Shown: positions 8,668 through 16,830 of the stretch, one piece after another
How the letters are laid out: the number at the start of each line of letters is the position of its first letter
Numbering within the stretch: the stretch's first letter is position 1
Source: Carpediemonas membranifera
Lineage: Eukaryota > Fornicata
DNA length: 64,000 bases
Direction of reading: 5' to 3'
Assembly: GCA_019828565.1 (NCBI GenBank)
Contig: JAHDYR010000025.1
Span: forward strand, 124,001 to 188,000
Program-made: the position numbers and the translations under genes
Notes under the pieces: model-generated
What the model saw: only the letters and a program-made list of their open reading frames with translations
What the model was told of the DNA's origin: nothing
The model's database searches: none

Positions 8668-9240
8668 TTAAAGCTTACGGAACTCGAACTCGACGTCCTT
8701 GGAGGTCATGGTCTTGTAGACAGTGGAGAAGCACTCAAGACGGAACTCGGCGGTGGAGCGGTCGGCGGGGTCGAGGAAGACGTTGATACGGCGGGAAGAG
8801 TCAACGCAGTAGCGGGTCTGCTTGCCGGTGATCTTGACGGGGTAGACGAGGTCCTCGAGGAGGGAGTCGTGGACGGCGGTCAGGGTGCGAGAGTGGGGGC
8901 GGTTGATACGGCCGGCACGGACGCGCTTGGCCTGCTTGGCGACGATGCGGCGGTCAGCGACAACAACAACGGTGCGAGCAAGCTTCTTCTCAAGCTCACG
9001 GACGAGCTTGGTCTGGATCTTCTGGAAGGCAGTAAGGAAGGGAACGGGGACGTAGACAACGGCAGCCATCTCAGTCTCGTTCACCTTAACCTCAACGGCG
9101 CGGGAGAAGAAGAGAGTCTTGAGGGCAGCGCCGAACTCGGCGTGCTGCTCAAGATCAAACACAGCCTCAGCGACGCTGCGCTCAAACTCGGTAGGCTCGG
9201 AGCCATCGACCTTCTTGATCTTCCAGGAGGGGAATACCAT
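8668..9240 (-). CDS. RPS7: 40S ribosomal protein eS7
   Basis: 190 residues from the ATG at 9240, matching the roughly 190-residue length of eS7, a small-subunit protein with a role in 18S rRNA processing. The C-terminal half has the family signature: RPHSRTLTAVHDSLLEDLVYP, then KQTRYCVDSSR, ending in a TSKDVEFEF-like strand. A frame extension to 9270 adds ten residues not expected in the family. A CTATACTGCGAC element (9242-9253 on the plus strand) ends 2 bp before the start, implying an almost leaderless mRNA. Single exon. Confidence 0.95.
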   Translation of the reverse strand: MVFPSWKIKKVDGSEPTEFERSVAEAVFDLEQHAEFGAALKTLFFSRAVEVKVNETEMAAVVYVPVPFLTAFQKIQTKLVRELEKKLARTVVVVADRRIVAKQAKRVRAGRINRPHSRTLTAVHDSLLEDLVYPVKITGKQTRYCVDSSRRINVFLDPADRSTAEFRLECFSTVYKTMTSKDVEFEFRKL

Positions 9241-9524
9241 GCTATACTGCGACGAGAGCGAAAGGGCCACTTTTGCATGAAAAAAAGTGATGACAGTTTT
9301 GATGAAAGCGATGATTTGTAGTGTTGGGCGCCTACAGGATTTAGTCGCAGCCAGTACGGGAGAAATGGATTGGAATATGTGCTGTGCTGTGCTGACACCG
9401 ACTTATCGCAGTCGACCAGCCTTGTGCGAACAAAGAACAGCCAAAGAGGCCAAAGAGCTGAGAAAAGCCTATAAGCCTTGATGGAACTGTCTTCTGGCTC
9501 TAGACGGCTTTTTTCTCTCTTGCG

Positions 9525-9577
9525 ATGAAGTATCATAGAGTGCACAGTGCAAGCAGTAAAGTAACTCTCAATCGTCT
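9525..9577. repeat. 53-bp repeat, unoccupied copy
   Basis: Identical over 53 bp to 26653-26705, and its first 31 bp include the 30-bp direct repeat flanking Fanzor element 2. No mobile element is present here; sequences on either side are unrelated to the element 2 flanks. It lies between eS7 and the small gene at 9705. Confidence 0.9.
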
Positions 9578-9704
9578 GTTGCAGAGCTTCTTGCAAAACG
9601 TCCGCATTTTAAGACACAAAACTTGGCCTGGGAATTATCTCGGGAACCAACCACATCCTGATCAAACTGCACAGCGCACCGCATTTACCACAGAATTAGA
9701 TCAA

Positions 9705-9953
9705 ATGAATCTGCCAGATGATGGGAATACCGAAGTTATTGACGCAATCGCCAACGTTGTTCGCGAGGAGAACATTGAGCGTCTCGCCCAACCAATGGAG
9801 CCTTACGAGGATGATGTAGACTCTATTGAAGCTATGTTCCGCCTCCACCGGTCTGAATTGAATCTGTGCGAGTTGCCTCCACCCCGGCAAAACTGGGACC
9901 CAGCCTCGAGGCATCTGCTCAACTTTAAGCCCCCGCCGCCCCCTCCTAACTAG
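9705..9953 (+). CDS. Small acidic protein with polyproline C-terminus, unknown
   Basis: 82 residues. The N-terminal half is acidic (EPYEDDVDSIEAMF). Then come NWDPASRHLLNFK and six consecutive prolines before the final Asn. A consensus initiator-like TCAAACTGCACA at 9662-9673 lies 31 bp before the ATG, the strongest evidence that it is real. The frame is open further upstream to 9525, through the repeat, which I treat as untranslated. I do not recognise the family. Confidence 0.5.
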   Translation: MNLPDDGNTEVIDAIANVVREENIERLAQPMEPYEDDVDSIEAMFRLHRSELNLCELPPPRQNWDPASRHLLNFKPPPPPPN

Positions 9954-10177
9954 ATGGGAGTGGTAACGAGACAATGAGACATTTATACGATTGGCATCAA
10001 GCGAGTTAGCTTGGATTAAACGTGCAAGTTGCAGTCGGCGAGCATTTGTGAGACACCAAGAGCAGCAGCAAGCTAATGCAAAAGCAGGACGCATCAATGG
10101 GGTCTCAACATGCCATGGAGCGTCTGCTTCACCCCGGCAGAGTCGGGTCGGGTCGCGTCAGTCACTACCATTTGACG

Positions 10178-11525
10178 ATGCAGACAAACGAAGCCGATCT
10201 TGGTTCTGAGATCTCAGAGCACACAGAGGCCACTTCACAGATAGAGAGTGACTCTGAGCCGGAAGAAGCGTCCGAATTCGAGTTTGGCCTCTCTGATATT
10301 GATGATGACGGTTTGTTCTCCAAAATGAGCTAACGCAGAGCAGATTGAAACACATCCATCGTCCGACAACAGTGGAAACCTTGCCTATCTCGCTGCATGC
10401 GAGTATTTGGACGTTATTCCATCGTCGAATTTCCTCGCACAGATCAACCAAGCCAAGGTATCCTTGCGCCACGACCGCATCGGCCCCAAGGGTGCCCATG
10501 CGATTGCAGAGTGTCTCCGCTTCTCCGAGATTATCAAGGATCTCGAGCTCTCCCAGTGTAACATTAGAGCGGAGGGGGCTGTCTCCATTTTCGACGCGGC
10601 CAAGCTGTCCAACGCCCCTGTCGAGCACCTCCGCCTCTCTGGGAACAGCATCGGCGAGGGTGAGTTCCTGACTCGCGTTTCAGCGGACATGGCAGGGAAA
10701 CTTGCCGAGCTTCGTGATCAGAGCAAGAAGGCTGCCAAGAGACGCCAGATGCGGGGCAAGAAGGAGAAGCAGAAGAAGAAGGAGGAGCCCACTGAGGAGG
10801 AGCTCGAGGAGCGCCGCGTCCAGCAGGAGTGGGAGGACGGTCTGGCCCGTCTCGACGTCTACCAGCGGTCGTCCCCCGCATCCGAGGCCGTGGCCGCGCT
10901 CATCAACGGCACTGTAAGTCTGAAGACGCTGGACTTGTCCCACAACATGCTCACGGACACGTTCATGGACGTCGTCGGCCTGGCCTCGTGGGATGCCGCC
11001 CCCCTCGAGACGGTGTCGTTCGCCCACAACAAGCTGACCGACGGGTGCGCCGAGTCTGTCGGCCGGGTGCTGACGATGAGCTCGGCGGAGACGATGGACC
11101 TTTCGTTCAATCGGTTCGGGGCGGCCTTCGTGACGATGCTGGCCGAGGCCGTCAGCCAGAGCTCTGCGAAGAAGCTCATACTGAGAGGCAACGCCCTCAA
11201 GGACAATGCCGCTGCTCTTCTCACGGCGTTCAACTCACGCCAGACCTTCATCGAGGCGCTCGACCTAACGAGCTGCGGGCTGGGCCCTAAGAGTGCACAG
11301 GAGCTCGCCAAGCTCGTCGCTGGGTCGACATCCCTGAACGAGATCATCGTTGACGACAACACTCTGGGCACCGCGGATGACCGAGAGACGCTCGTCGCCG
11401 CCCTGGAGACGGGTGCGGTCGTGAAGGTCAGCATGCGGGGAGTCCCGCTGACGGCGGAGCAGAAGGAGCGCTTGAAGGGCAAGAACGTCGTGCTCGGTGA
11501 CCGCCCACTGTACATGAAGCTGTAA
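10178..11525 (+). CDS. Leucine-rich repeat protein (LRRC34/74-like), two exons
   Basis: 439 residues when 10178-10310 is joined to 10339-11525. Exon 1 encodes an acidic N-terminus (ESDSEPEEASEFEFG). Exon 2 opens with a stretch ending YLAACEYLDVIPSSNFL, which matches the start of RI-type LRR proteins, and runs through about seven ribonuclease-inhibitor-like repeats (LRLSGNSIGEG, LDLSHNML, MDLSFNRFG, LRGNALKDNA, LDLTSCGLGPKS). A Lys/Arg/Glu-rich helix at about 145-180 interrupts the repeats. Without the intron, exon 2 has no ATG before its conserved part. An earlier in-frame ATG at 10076 would add 34 residues. The role is presumably a protein scaffold; no specific function is visible. Confidence 0.75.
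10311..10338 (+). other. 28-nt spliceosomal intron in LRR gene
   Basis: Begins GTTTGT, ends GCTAACGCAG with a CTAAC branch-like motif next to the 3' splice site. Removal joins frames in phase 1 and recovers the conserved N-terminus of the LRR domain. It also removes a TAA in frame with exon 1 and a TGA in frame with exon 2. Confidence 0.75.
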
Positions 11526-11711
11526 ACCGCTTTTCTCTCCGTTGTCCATGCCAGAGCTGCAGGATAGGCCCCATTAATGTGGTAGGCAGACTGTATAGAC
11601 AGCAATGCATCGTTGGCAGTAGTATCCAGCCCATCTTGCTCGACTCAAGGCATCTGACGCGCTCAATTTTCGATCCGATCTTTCGAAGCAGAAGCCCATA
11701 ATAGCGCAGAA

Positions 11712-12326
11712 ATGCCTTGGGGAGACATGGATACATTCGGTAGTGACGAAAACAGCCATACATTTGTCGCTGCGTCCATAGCATTGTCATCTACGCCAGG
11801 AAGTGCTGAATTCTGCCCAATCGAGCTCAGTCTCGCTGATAGGGCGCACAGAGAAAGTTTTGGAACACTCGCGGGCACCTCCAACAACAATGGGATCACA
11901 AACGGCTCTGTTACGCTGGTTTCCGACATTCCGCAGCTGACGAAGCCCTCCGACATTTTCCCCCCGCGCCCCCACCACCGTGCGACGAAGGCGCCGAAGG
12001 TCGACCACTCCGACGATGTGCGTCTGATAGCCCGCGTGGTCTTTCGGACCCTCGGGATGTTTGCGTCGGTCCTGGTTAACATCATCGGGCTGCCAGGGGC
12101 CCTCGTCCTCGTCGGCCAGGCGTCAGGGATCAACCCTCTCCTCTTGCTGTGGATCCCCGGCGCCATGCTCACCGTTCTCTCGCTCTTCATCCTTACGACG
12201 GAGGTTATCTGGCTCAAAACTGCGCGTGAGCTAGACTGGAAGCCCCTCGTCATCCCCATGATGTTCGGCCTGGAGGGGCTCGTGCTGCTCATGACACTGC
12301 CATTTATGCTGGACCATGTAACGTGA
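11712..12326 (+). CDS. Predicted three-TM membrane protein, unknown
   Basis: 204 residues. The first 105 are hydrophilic and Ser/Asn-rich. Then come three hydrophobic helices, at about 110-135 (TLGMFASVLVNIIGLPGALV), 142-166 (PLLLLWIPGAMLTVLSLFIL) and 175-198 (VIPMMFGLEGLVLLMTLPFM). No catalytic or family motif was recognised. A GCGCAG core lies directly before the ATG. A TATAAAT element follows about 55 bp after the stop. Convergent with the PPP phosphatase downstream. Confidence 0.55.
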   Translation: MPWGDMDTFGSDENSHTFVAASIALSSTPGSAEFCPIELSLADRAHRESFGTLAGTSNNNGITNGSVTLVSDIPQLTKPSDIFPPRPHHRATKAPKVDHSDDVRLIARVVFRTLGMFASVLVNIIGLPGALVLVGQASGINPLLLLWIPGAMLTVLSLFILTTEVIWLKTARELDWKPLVIPMMFGLEGLVLLMTLPFMLDHVT

Positions 12327-12437
12327 GTGATGCCTTCACATGGCGTCCTCCTTGTATATATGCCACATGCTCTGCTGATTATAAATACGTTAAGCCCCTT
12401 GTTGTTTAACAATCCAGTTGACTGCGCCGGAGGAAGA

Positions 12438-12445
12438 GTTTACAT
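12438..12445 (-). terminator. Putative polyadenylation element ATGTAAAC for the PPP phosphatase
   Basis: Lies 22 bp past the phosphatase stop on the minus strand and matches the TGTAAAC form seen after other genes. Confidence 0.4.
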
Positions 12446-12467
12446 AAGCCAGGAAAGCATCGCCGAC

Positions 12468-13490
12468 TCACATGACACAGCACTGCACCGTCCTGGCGGC
12501 GTCTGGTCCCTGCGTCCGCTTGAACAGCAGCGGCTGCGCCTCCACGCCATCGCCCGTCTGCCGGATCATCACCACGCCGCCCCTGTTCCACGGGAGTCGC
12601 CCCGGGGCGCTGAACACGGTCGTAGTCAGCCCCTCGTGGACCGTGGACAGCCCCTCGGGCGTCACCTGGTGGGACCGGATGATGCCCTTCACCCCCAGCT
12701 GCCGACACACGCCAGCGGACACATCGGGGCCGTACATAACCCCGGCCGCCCTGGCGCTGGGCTGGGTGCCGTCTGTGGGCATTGGGTCGGACCAAAGCAT
12801 GTCCGCCATCGGGCCCGTCGTGGGGCAGTCGACGTGGCGATCGAGGTCCTGGATCGTCTGTAGGTCAACGGTGGCAGGATTCCATGGCCCACCGTGGACG
12901 ACGAGTGCTGTTCCGTGGACGATGGTGGCGATGGGGATGCTCTGAAAGAGGCTCAGCGACTCCTCGTACACCAGGTCGCTGCCGTACCGCGCCCGGACCT
13001 CCCGCTGGAACCCGTACCGAGCCGTGCACTTGCCCGACTCGTGGTTGCCCCTGTTGATCATGACCTTTCGGGGGTCCACCACGAGACGATAGAGCAGCAC
13101 GGCCAGGATCTCGAGGCTGAACGGATCCCGGTCAACGATGTCGCCGTTGATCAGCATCACTGCATCCTCTTCATCAGCAGCTACCATGTACCGCAGGAAG
13201 TCCGGGAACTGGCCGTGCAGGTCCCCGATGACGGCGATGGGGCCCTCAGATGGATCAAGCGTTACAACGTTCGAGCGGCGGTCGAGGATAGTGCGTGCAC
13301 GGCGAATAAGACGTACTAGACTCTCAATGTCTGGGAGGGCGAACCCTTGGCCGTCAATCAGCGCTGTGACGAGTTCTTTGACGCCACTGGCCGTAGGAGG
13401 CCACTGAAGCGAGAAGTATTTCACTTGCTTATCAGGCGCTTCTAGTGGCGTTGCCTGACTCTGTGTTTCGTCCAACAGCCGCTGAGACAT
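12468..13490 (-). CDS. PPP-family Ser/Thr protein phosphatase with C-terminal CaaX box
   Basis: 340 residues from the ATG at 13490; an upstream GTG at 13532 is less likely. PPP metal-binding motifs appear in order: GDLHGQ, GDIVDRD (usually GDxVDRG), RGNHES, VVHGG and RSHQV. The canonical SAPNYC loop is replaced by SAPGRLPWNRGG. The protein ends CCVM, a CaaX box predicted to be farnesylated, so it should be membrane-anchored after processing. The CaaX protease STE24 is encoded immediately upstream on the same strand. The nearest described types are PPEF/PP7-like or bacterial-like PPPs. A reversed ATAACCTGCGAT element (13515-13526) precedes the start by 25 bp. Confidence 0.85.
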   Translation of the reverse strand: MSQRLLDETQSQATPLEAPDKQVKYFSLQWPPTASGVKELVTALIDGQGFALPDIESLVRLIRRARTILDRRSNVVTLDPSEGPIAVIGDLHGQFPDFLRYMVAADEEDAVMLINGDIVDRDPFSLEILAVLLYRLVVDPRKVMINRGNHESGKCTARYGFQREVRARYGSDLVYEESLSLFQSIPIATIVHGTALVVHGGPWNPATVDLQTIQDLDRHVDCPTTGPMADMLWSDPMPTDGTQPSARAAGVMYGPDVSAGVCRQLGVKGIIRSHQVTPEGLSTVHEGLTTTVFSAPGRLPWNRGGVVMIRQTGDGVEAQPLLFKRTQGPDAARTVQCCVM

Positions 13491-13766
13491 CGCGTTCGAT
13501 TCCGCCGTGTGTGCATAACCTGCGATTTCCACAGATACGTCCGAACCACGCGGACTAGCGGTAGCTTAGTCACCTAAGTCTAGCCATAGCATATGTCTCG
13601 CGTTTTGGAAGAAGCCCCGGCTCTTGTCAGTAACTTTGTTGACCGACTCTGGCCGACACGACGCTGAGTGCTCCCCTCTGCCAAGTGGCCGAGACAATGG
13701 AACGGAGTGATCCGGCTTGCAGTATCTACAACATTTAAACCGCGCATTTATATCAAATTCTGAAGG

Positions 13767-15137
13767 TCACCTCTCCTTCTTCTCGTCGCCCGGGTTGAAC
13801 AGCGCCGGGTCGACCCCCGCCTTCGCGAGTTCCCGGAGCCTTGCGGCCAAGCTAGGGTGGGACGAATGGACGAAATCTCCCAGGGGATCCGGGTCACAGT
13901 CGGACAGGTTCTGCTTGCTCAGCAGCACGAGTCCGGCACCAAGGCCAGTAAGCCCGAGCTTGACGGTGAATCTATCTGCTTGGTACTCGTAGTGGCGGGA
14001 GAGTGCGTTGTCGAAGATGTCCACGGCCATGTTGATCGGGTCGATGAGTTGGAAGAACACGAAGAAGCCGATCAGCGGCGGCCTCGTGTCGAAGCCAAAG
14101 TCGTTGTAGAGTCGCGCGGAGAGGTAGCAGCGGTTTGCGACATACAGCATGAGCAGTGCCTTGATCATCCCGCCCACGAGCATCTTGGGGATGTGGTTGT
14201 GGACGTGGTGGCCAAGCTCGTGGCCGATGACGGCAGCAATAGTGTCGTCGTCCATTTCAGCGAGCATCGTATCGTAAATAATGACGCGCTTCGGCCCGAA
14301 CATCCCCGCGAGCATGGCGTTGCCCTTCGTGGACCGGCGGGACCCGTCGATGACCATGATCTTCTTCAGCTTCATCCCTACGCTCTCAGCAATGCCGTCA
14401 AGCTTCTCCTGGAGCTCCTCGCGGTCCTCGGGCAGGGGCGAGAGTTTGTTGAAGATGGGGATGAAGACAGGCACGACGAGGAACTGGATGGCGACAGCGA
14501 TGACGCACAGAACCAGCCACAGGGGGAGCCAGAAGTTGTTGGGGAGGGCAGATACGATGGCCAGGGCGCCTGCCATGAGGGGGCACAGCAGGGCGTAGCC
14601 GACGATGCGGCTCTTAGCCTCGTCGAGGATGAAAGTGGCCCATGTCGTGTTGTTGAAGTTCCAGCGGGCCTCAATGACGAATGTGGAGTACACGCTAAAG
14701 GGCATTGTGGTGATTGAGGTCAGCTCGCTCATGATGACAATGACAAGGATGGATACAGTGATGTGGTGTACCGGGACCGGCGTGTGCTCGAGGAGATTGG
14801 TGGCAAAGGACCAGGACCAGTTGATGAAGCCGAAGTAGAGCATGGCGATCTCGATGGCGAGTGAGAAAATGGACTTGAGCATCCCGAACGACGTGACCTC
14901 GAGGTTGTAACGATTGCTCCTCTGGAAGGTCTCTTCGGTTATCATACCTTTCAAATAGGCCGGAACACCATTCCTCATGCCCTTGAGAAGACGATTGCGC
15001 GTCCGGATGTCTAGCCAGAGCTCGAAAATGCCGTTCGCGGCAATCATGCAGATGGCAACATAGAGAAGGTTCAGGCTGTAATATACTACTACAGCCTCAT
15101 CATATATCCACTTGAGAGAGGCCAGTGCTGCTTCCAT
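13767..15137 (-). CDS. STE24: CaaX prenyl protease 1 (Ste24/ZMPSTE24), M48 metalloprotease
   Basis: 456 residues from the ATG at 15137, close to yeast Ste24 (453). An integral ER protease that removes the -aaX residues of farnesylated proteins. About seven membrane helices; zinc motif HELGH within VIGHELGHHVHNH; downstream glutamate region HYEYQADRF. The tail ends KKER, a KKxx ER-retrieval signal, consistent with ER residence. The frame continues upstream to 15227, but a reversed initiator element (15170-15181) lies 33 bp before 15137, so the longer N-terminus is unlikely. Followed on the same strand by the CaaX-ended phosphatase, a possible substrate. Confidence 0.92.
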   Translation of the reverse strand: MEAALASLKWIYDEAVVVYYSLNLLYVAICMIAANGIFELWLDIRTRNRLLKGMRNGVPAYLKGMITEETFQRSNRYNLEVTSFGMLKSIFSLAIEIAMLYFGFINWSWSFATNLLEHTPVPVHHITVSILVIVIMSELTSITTMPFSVYSTFVIEARWNFNNTTWATFILDEAKSRIVGYALLCPLMAGALAIVSALPNNFWLPLWLVLCVIAVAIQFLVVPVFIPIFNKLSPLPEDREELQEKLDGIAESVGMKLKKIMVIDGSRRSTKGNAMLAGMFGPKRVIIYDTMLAEMDDDTIAAVIGHELGHHVHNHIPKMLVGGMIKALLMLYVANRCYLSARLYNDFGFDTRPPLIGFFVFFQLIDPINMAVDIFDNALSRHYEYQADRFTVKLGLTGLGAGLVLLSKQNLSDCDPDPLGDFVHSSHPSLAARLRELAKAGVDPALFNPGDEKKER

Positions 15138-15266
15138 CGCCTTGCTCGTCGTCAAGACAAAAGCCGAGACAAAACTGCGAAATGAGAGCATCGCACGGCA
15201 CGGCGACCCTGCCGGGTCAGGGAACACGATCCTGAAACAGCAAACTTTATAAAAACGATTAAAACT

Positions 15267-16277
15267 CTACTCCTCTGCCATGACGACCATGCCGACCTGT
15301 CCCACGTGGACGTCTCCCTTCCCCCGCTGCCCCGCCAGCCCAGCCATCTCGGCACCGGGACTCTGCAGACTCTCCGTCGCCAGGCCCGTCGGGTACGTCC
15401 CATGGTGAATAGCGAGAGAGCAACGGGACCCGACGTCGTCATGGATCCTAAGCGCGCCCTCTGAATGAACATGCTGGTAGCCGGCCACAGCCTCAGGGTG
15501 ACCGCACCCGATTGGGAGCAGGGAGAGGTCCATGGGGCCGAGCTGGGCAATCGTCTGGAACAGACCCTTGTTGTAGCCCGTGTCTCCGGGGTAAAAGAGC
15601 CGCTTGCCGTCGAGCTCGGCCACAAACCCGCCCCACAGCGTCTGGTTCCTGTCATGGACTCCGCGTCGGCTCCAGTGCTGTGCGGGGACGAATGTGACGG
15701 TCATCCCGCCAATATCTGCCCGGTCCCACCAGGAGCACGCGTGGATCCGCTCCTCGGGCACGCCGGCCTTCGTCAAGAGAGGCTCTACACCAGTGCCACA
15801 GACGAAGGTCGGGTGGAACGCCTTCTCGATGTCCCGCATGCTGTCTACGGAGAGGTGGTCGAAGTGGTTGTGGGAGCAAAGCACAGTGTCGACCCCGGGG
15901 AGCTCGGACCAGGCCGTGATGGGGGCCGGGGCCTTTCGTACCATCCCGAGAGGGCCAACACCGGCGTTGCCGAGAATCGGGTCGGTCAGGATTAGGCGTC
16001 CGTTGAGGTTGCACAGGCAGGACGAGTGCCCGAGCCACCATACTGCGAGCTTGCTGTTCATGAAAGCATTGCAGCGCTCCTCGGTGAATGGAAGAGTAGG
16101 AAGTGGCTTCCCCACTGGGTAGTTCAGCGTCTTATCGAGCCTCGTCTTGAAGAACTTCGACAGGTTAGCTCTCTTGAGGGATGCCTGCCAAGGGTTCACA
16201 AATGTGCCCTTCCTTTCATTTCTCGTTGTTCTATACAGGTCAGGTATCTCGAATGAGAACACTCCAGGTTTCACCAT
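15267..16277 (-). CDS. NAPE-PLD-like metallo-beta-lactamase-fold hydrolase
   Basis: 336 residues from the ATG at 16277. Family motifs: VWWLGHSSC, LTDPILGNAG, metal site HNHFDHLS, HWSRRG...DRNQTLWGGF, LFYPGDTGYNKG and a late GHPEAV. These match N-acyl-phosphatidylethanolamine phospholipase D and the bacterial UlaG/RomA-like relatives; the exact substrate cannot be read. No signal peptide or membrane segment is seen. A GTG-initiated extension to 16382 exists but has no support. Confidence 0.85.
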   Translation of the reverse strand: MVKPGVFSFEIPDLYRTTRNERKGTFVNPWQASLKRANLSKFFKTRLDKTLNYPVGKPLPTLPFTEERCNAFMNSKLAVWWLGHSSCLCNLNGRLILTDPILGNAGVGPLGMVRKAPAPITAWSELPGVDTVLCSHNHFDHLSVDSMRDIEKAFHPTFVCGTGVEPLLTKAGVPEERIHACSWWDRADIGGMTVTFVPAQHWSRRGVHDRNQTLWGGFVAELDGKRLFYPGDTGYNKGLFQTIAQLGPMDLSLLPIGCGHPEAVAGYQHVHSEGALRIHDDVGSRCSLAIHHGTYPTGLATESLQSPGAEMAGLAGQRGKGDVHVGQVGMVVMAEE

Positions 16278-16830
16278 GTTGATGTTTCGTTCTAACGAAT
16301 CATCATGATTCAGTTTGAGTGATTCTCGGATTCGGCCAAGGTCTACTGGGCAGCCGGGGCCGATATCCTGCAGATGCAACACGCTGCGGGAGTTTGGGTG
16401 CTTCTTTCTCTTCAGGCGCCGACAGCACCCCTGCCGGAGTCTCCCGCTGCTTCGCAGCTGACCGGGGCAGTCCCCGCTCTTCCAGCATTCATTGTGGCAT
16501 ACTGCTTGCAGAAATCAATCGGGATGTCGTGCTCAAAGCTTGAGGTCAGGCCATGTGATCTCTCTCTGACCCTGCCAGGCTGACGCCATGAATCGTGATC
16601 AAATGATTCGATGACCGAAGGGGGGTATGCACCGACCGCGACCACTGTACCGGGCAATGCCACACCACACACGAGATGCGTGGACTCTGAGGCCTTGCTG
16701 CCCAGAGGCCAGAGGCCAATGAGGCAAACCGGCCCAGGTCATGCCGCGACCGGTCGCGTGCTTTTACAGACCGTCTCAAAGAGACCGTGAACCCGCTTCT
16801 GCGAACACTACATTTATACACACAGTGGCT
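16278..16830. other. Intergenic region between NAPE-PLD-like and RFC1 genes
   Basis: It holds the TATAAAT element just after the RFC1 stop (around 16805-16812). I see no convincing gene in the remaining 500 bp, only short ORFs without bias. A small RNA gene cannot be excluded. Confidence 0.4.

Noticed and set aside
9525-9577. 53-bp repeat as a tRNA or small RNA gene
   Set aside because: No A/B box, cloverleaf or stable fold visible; it is better explained as a target or flank sequence.
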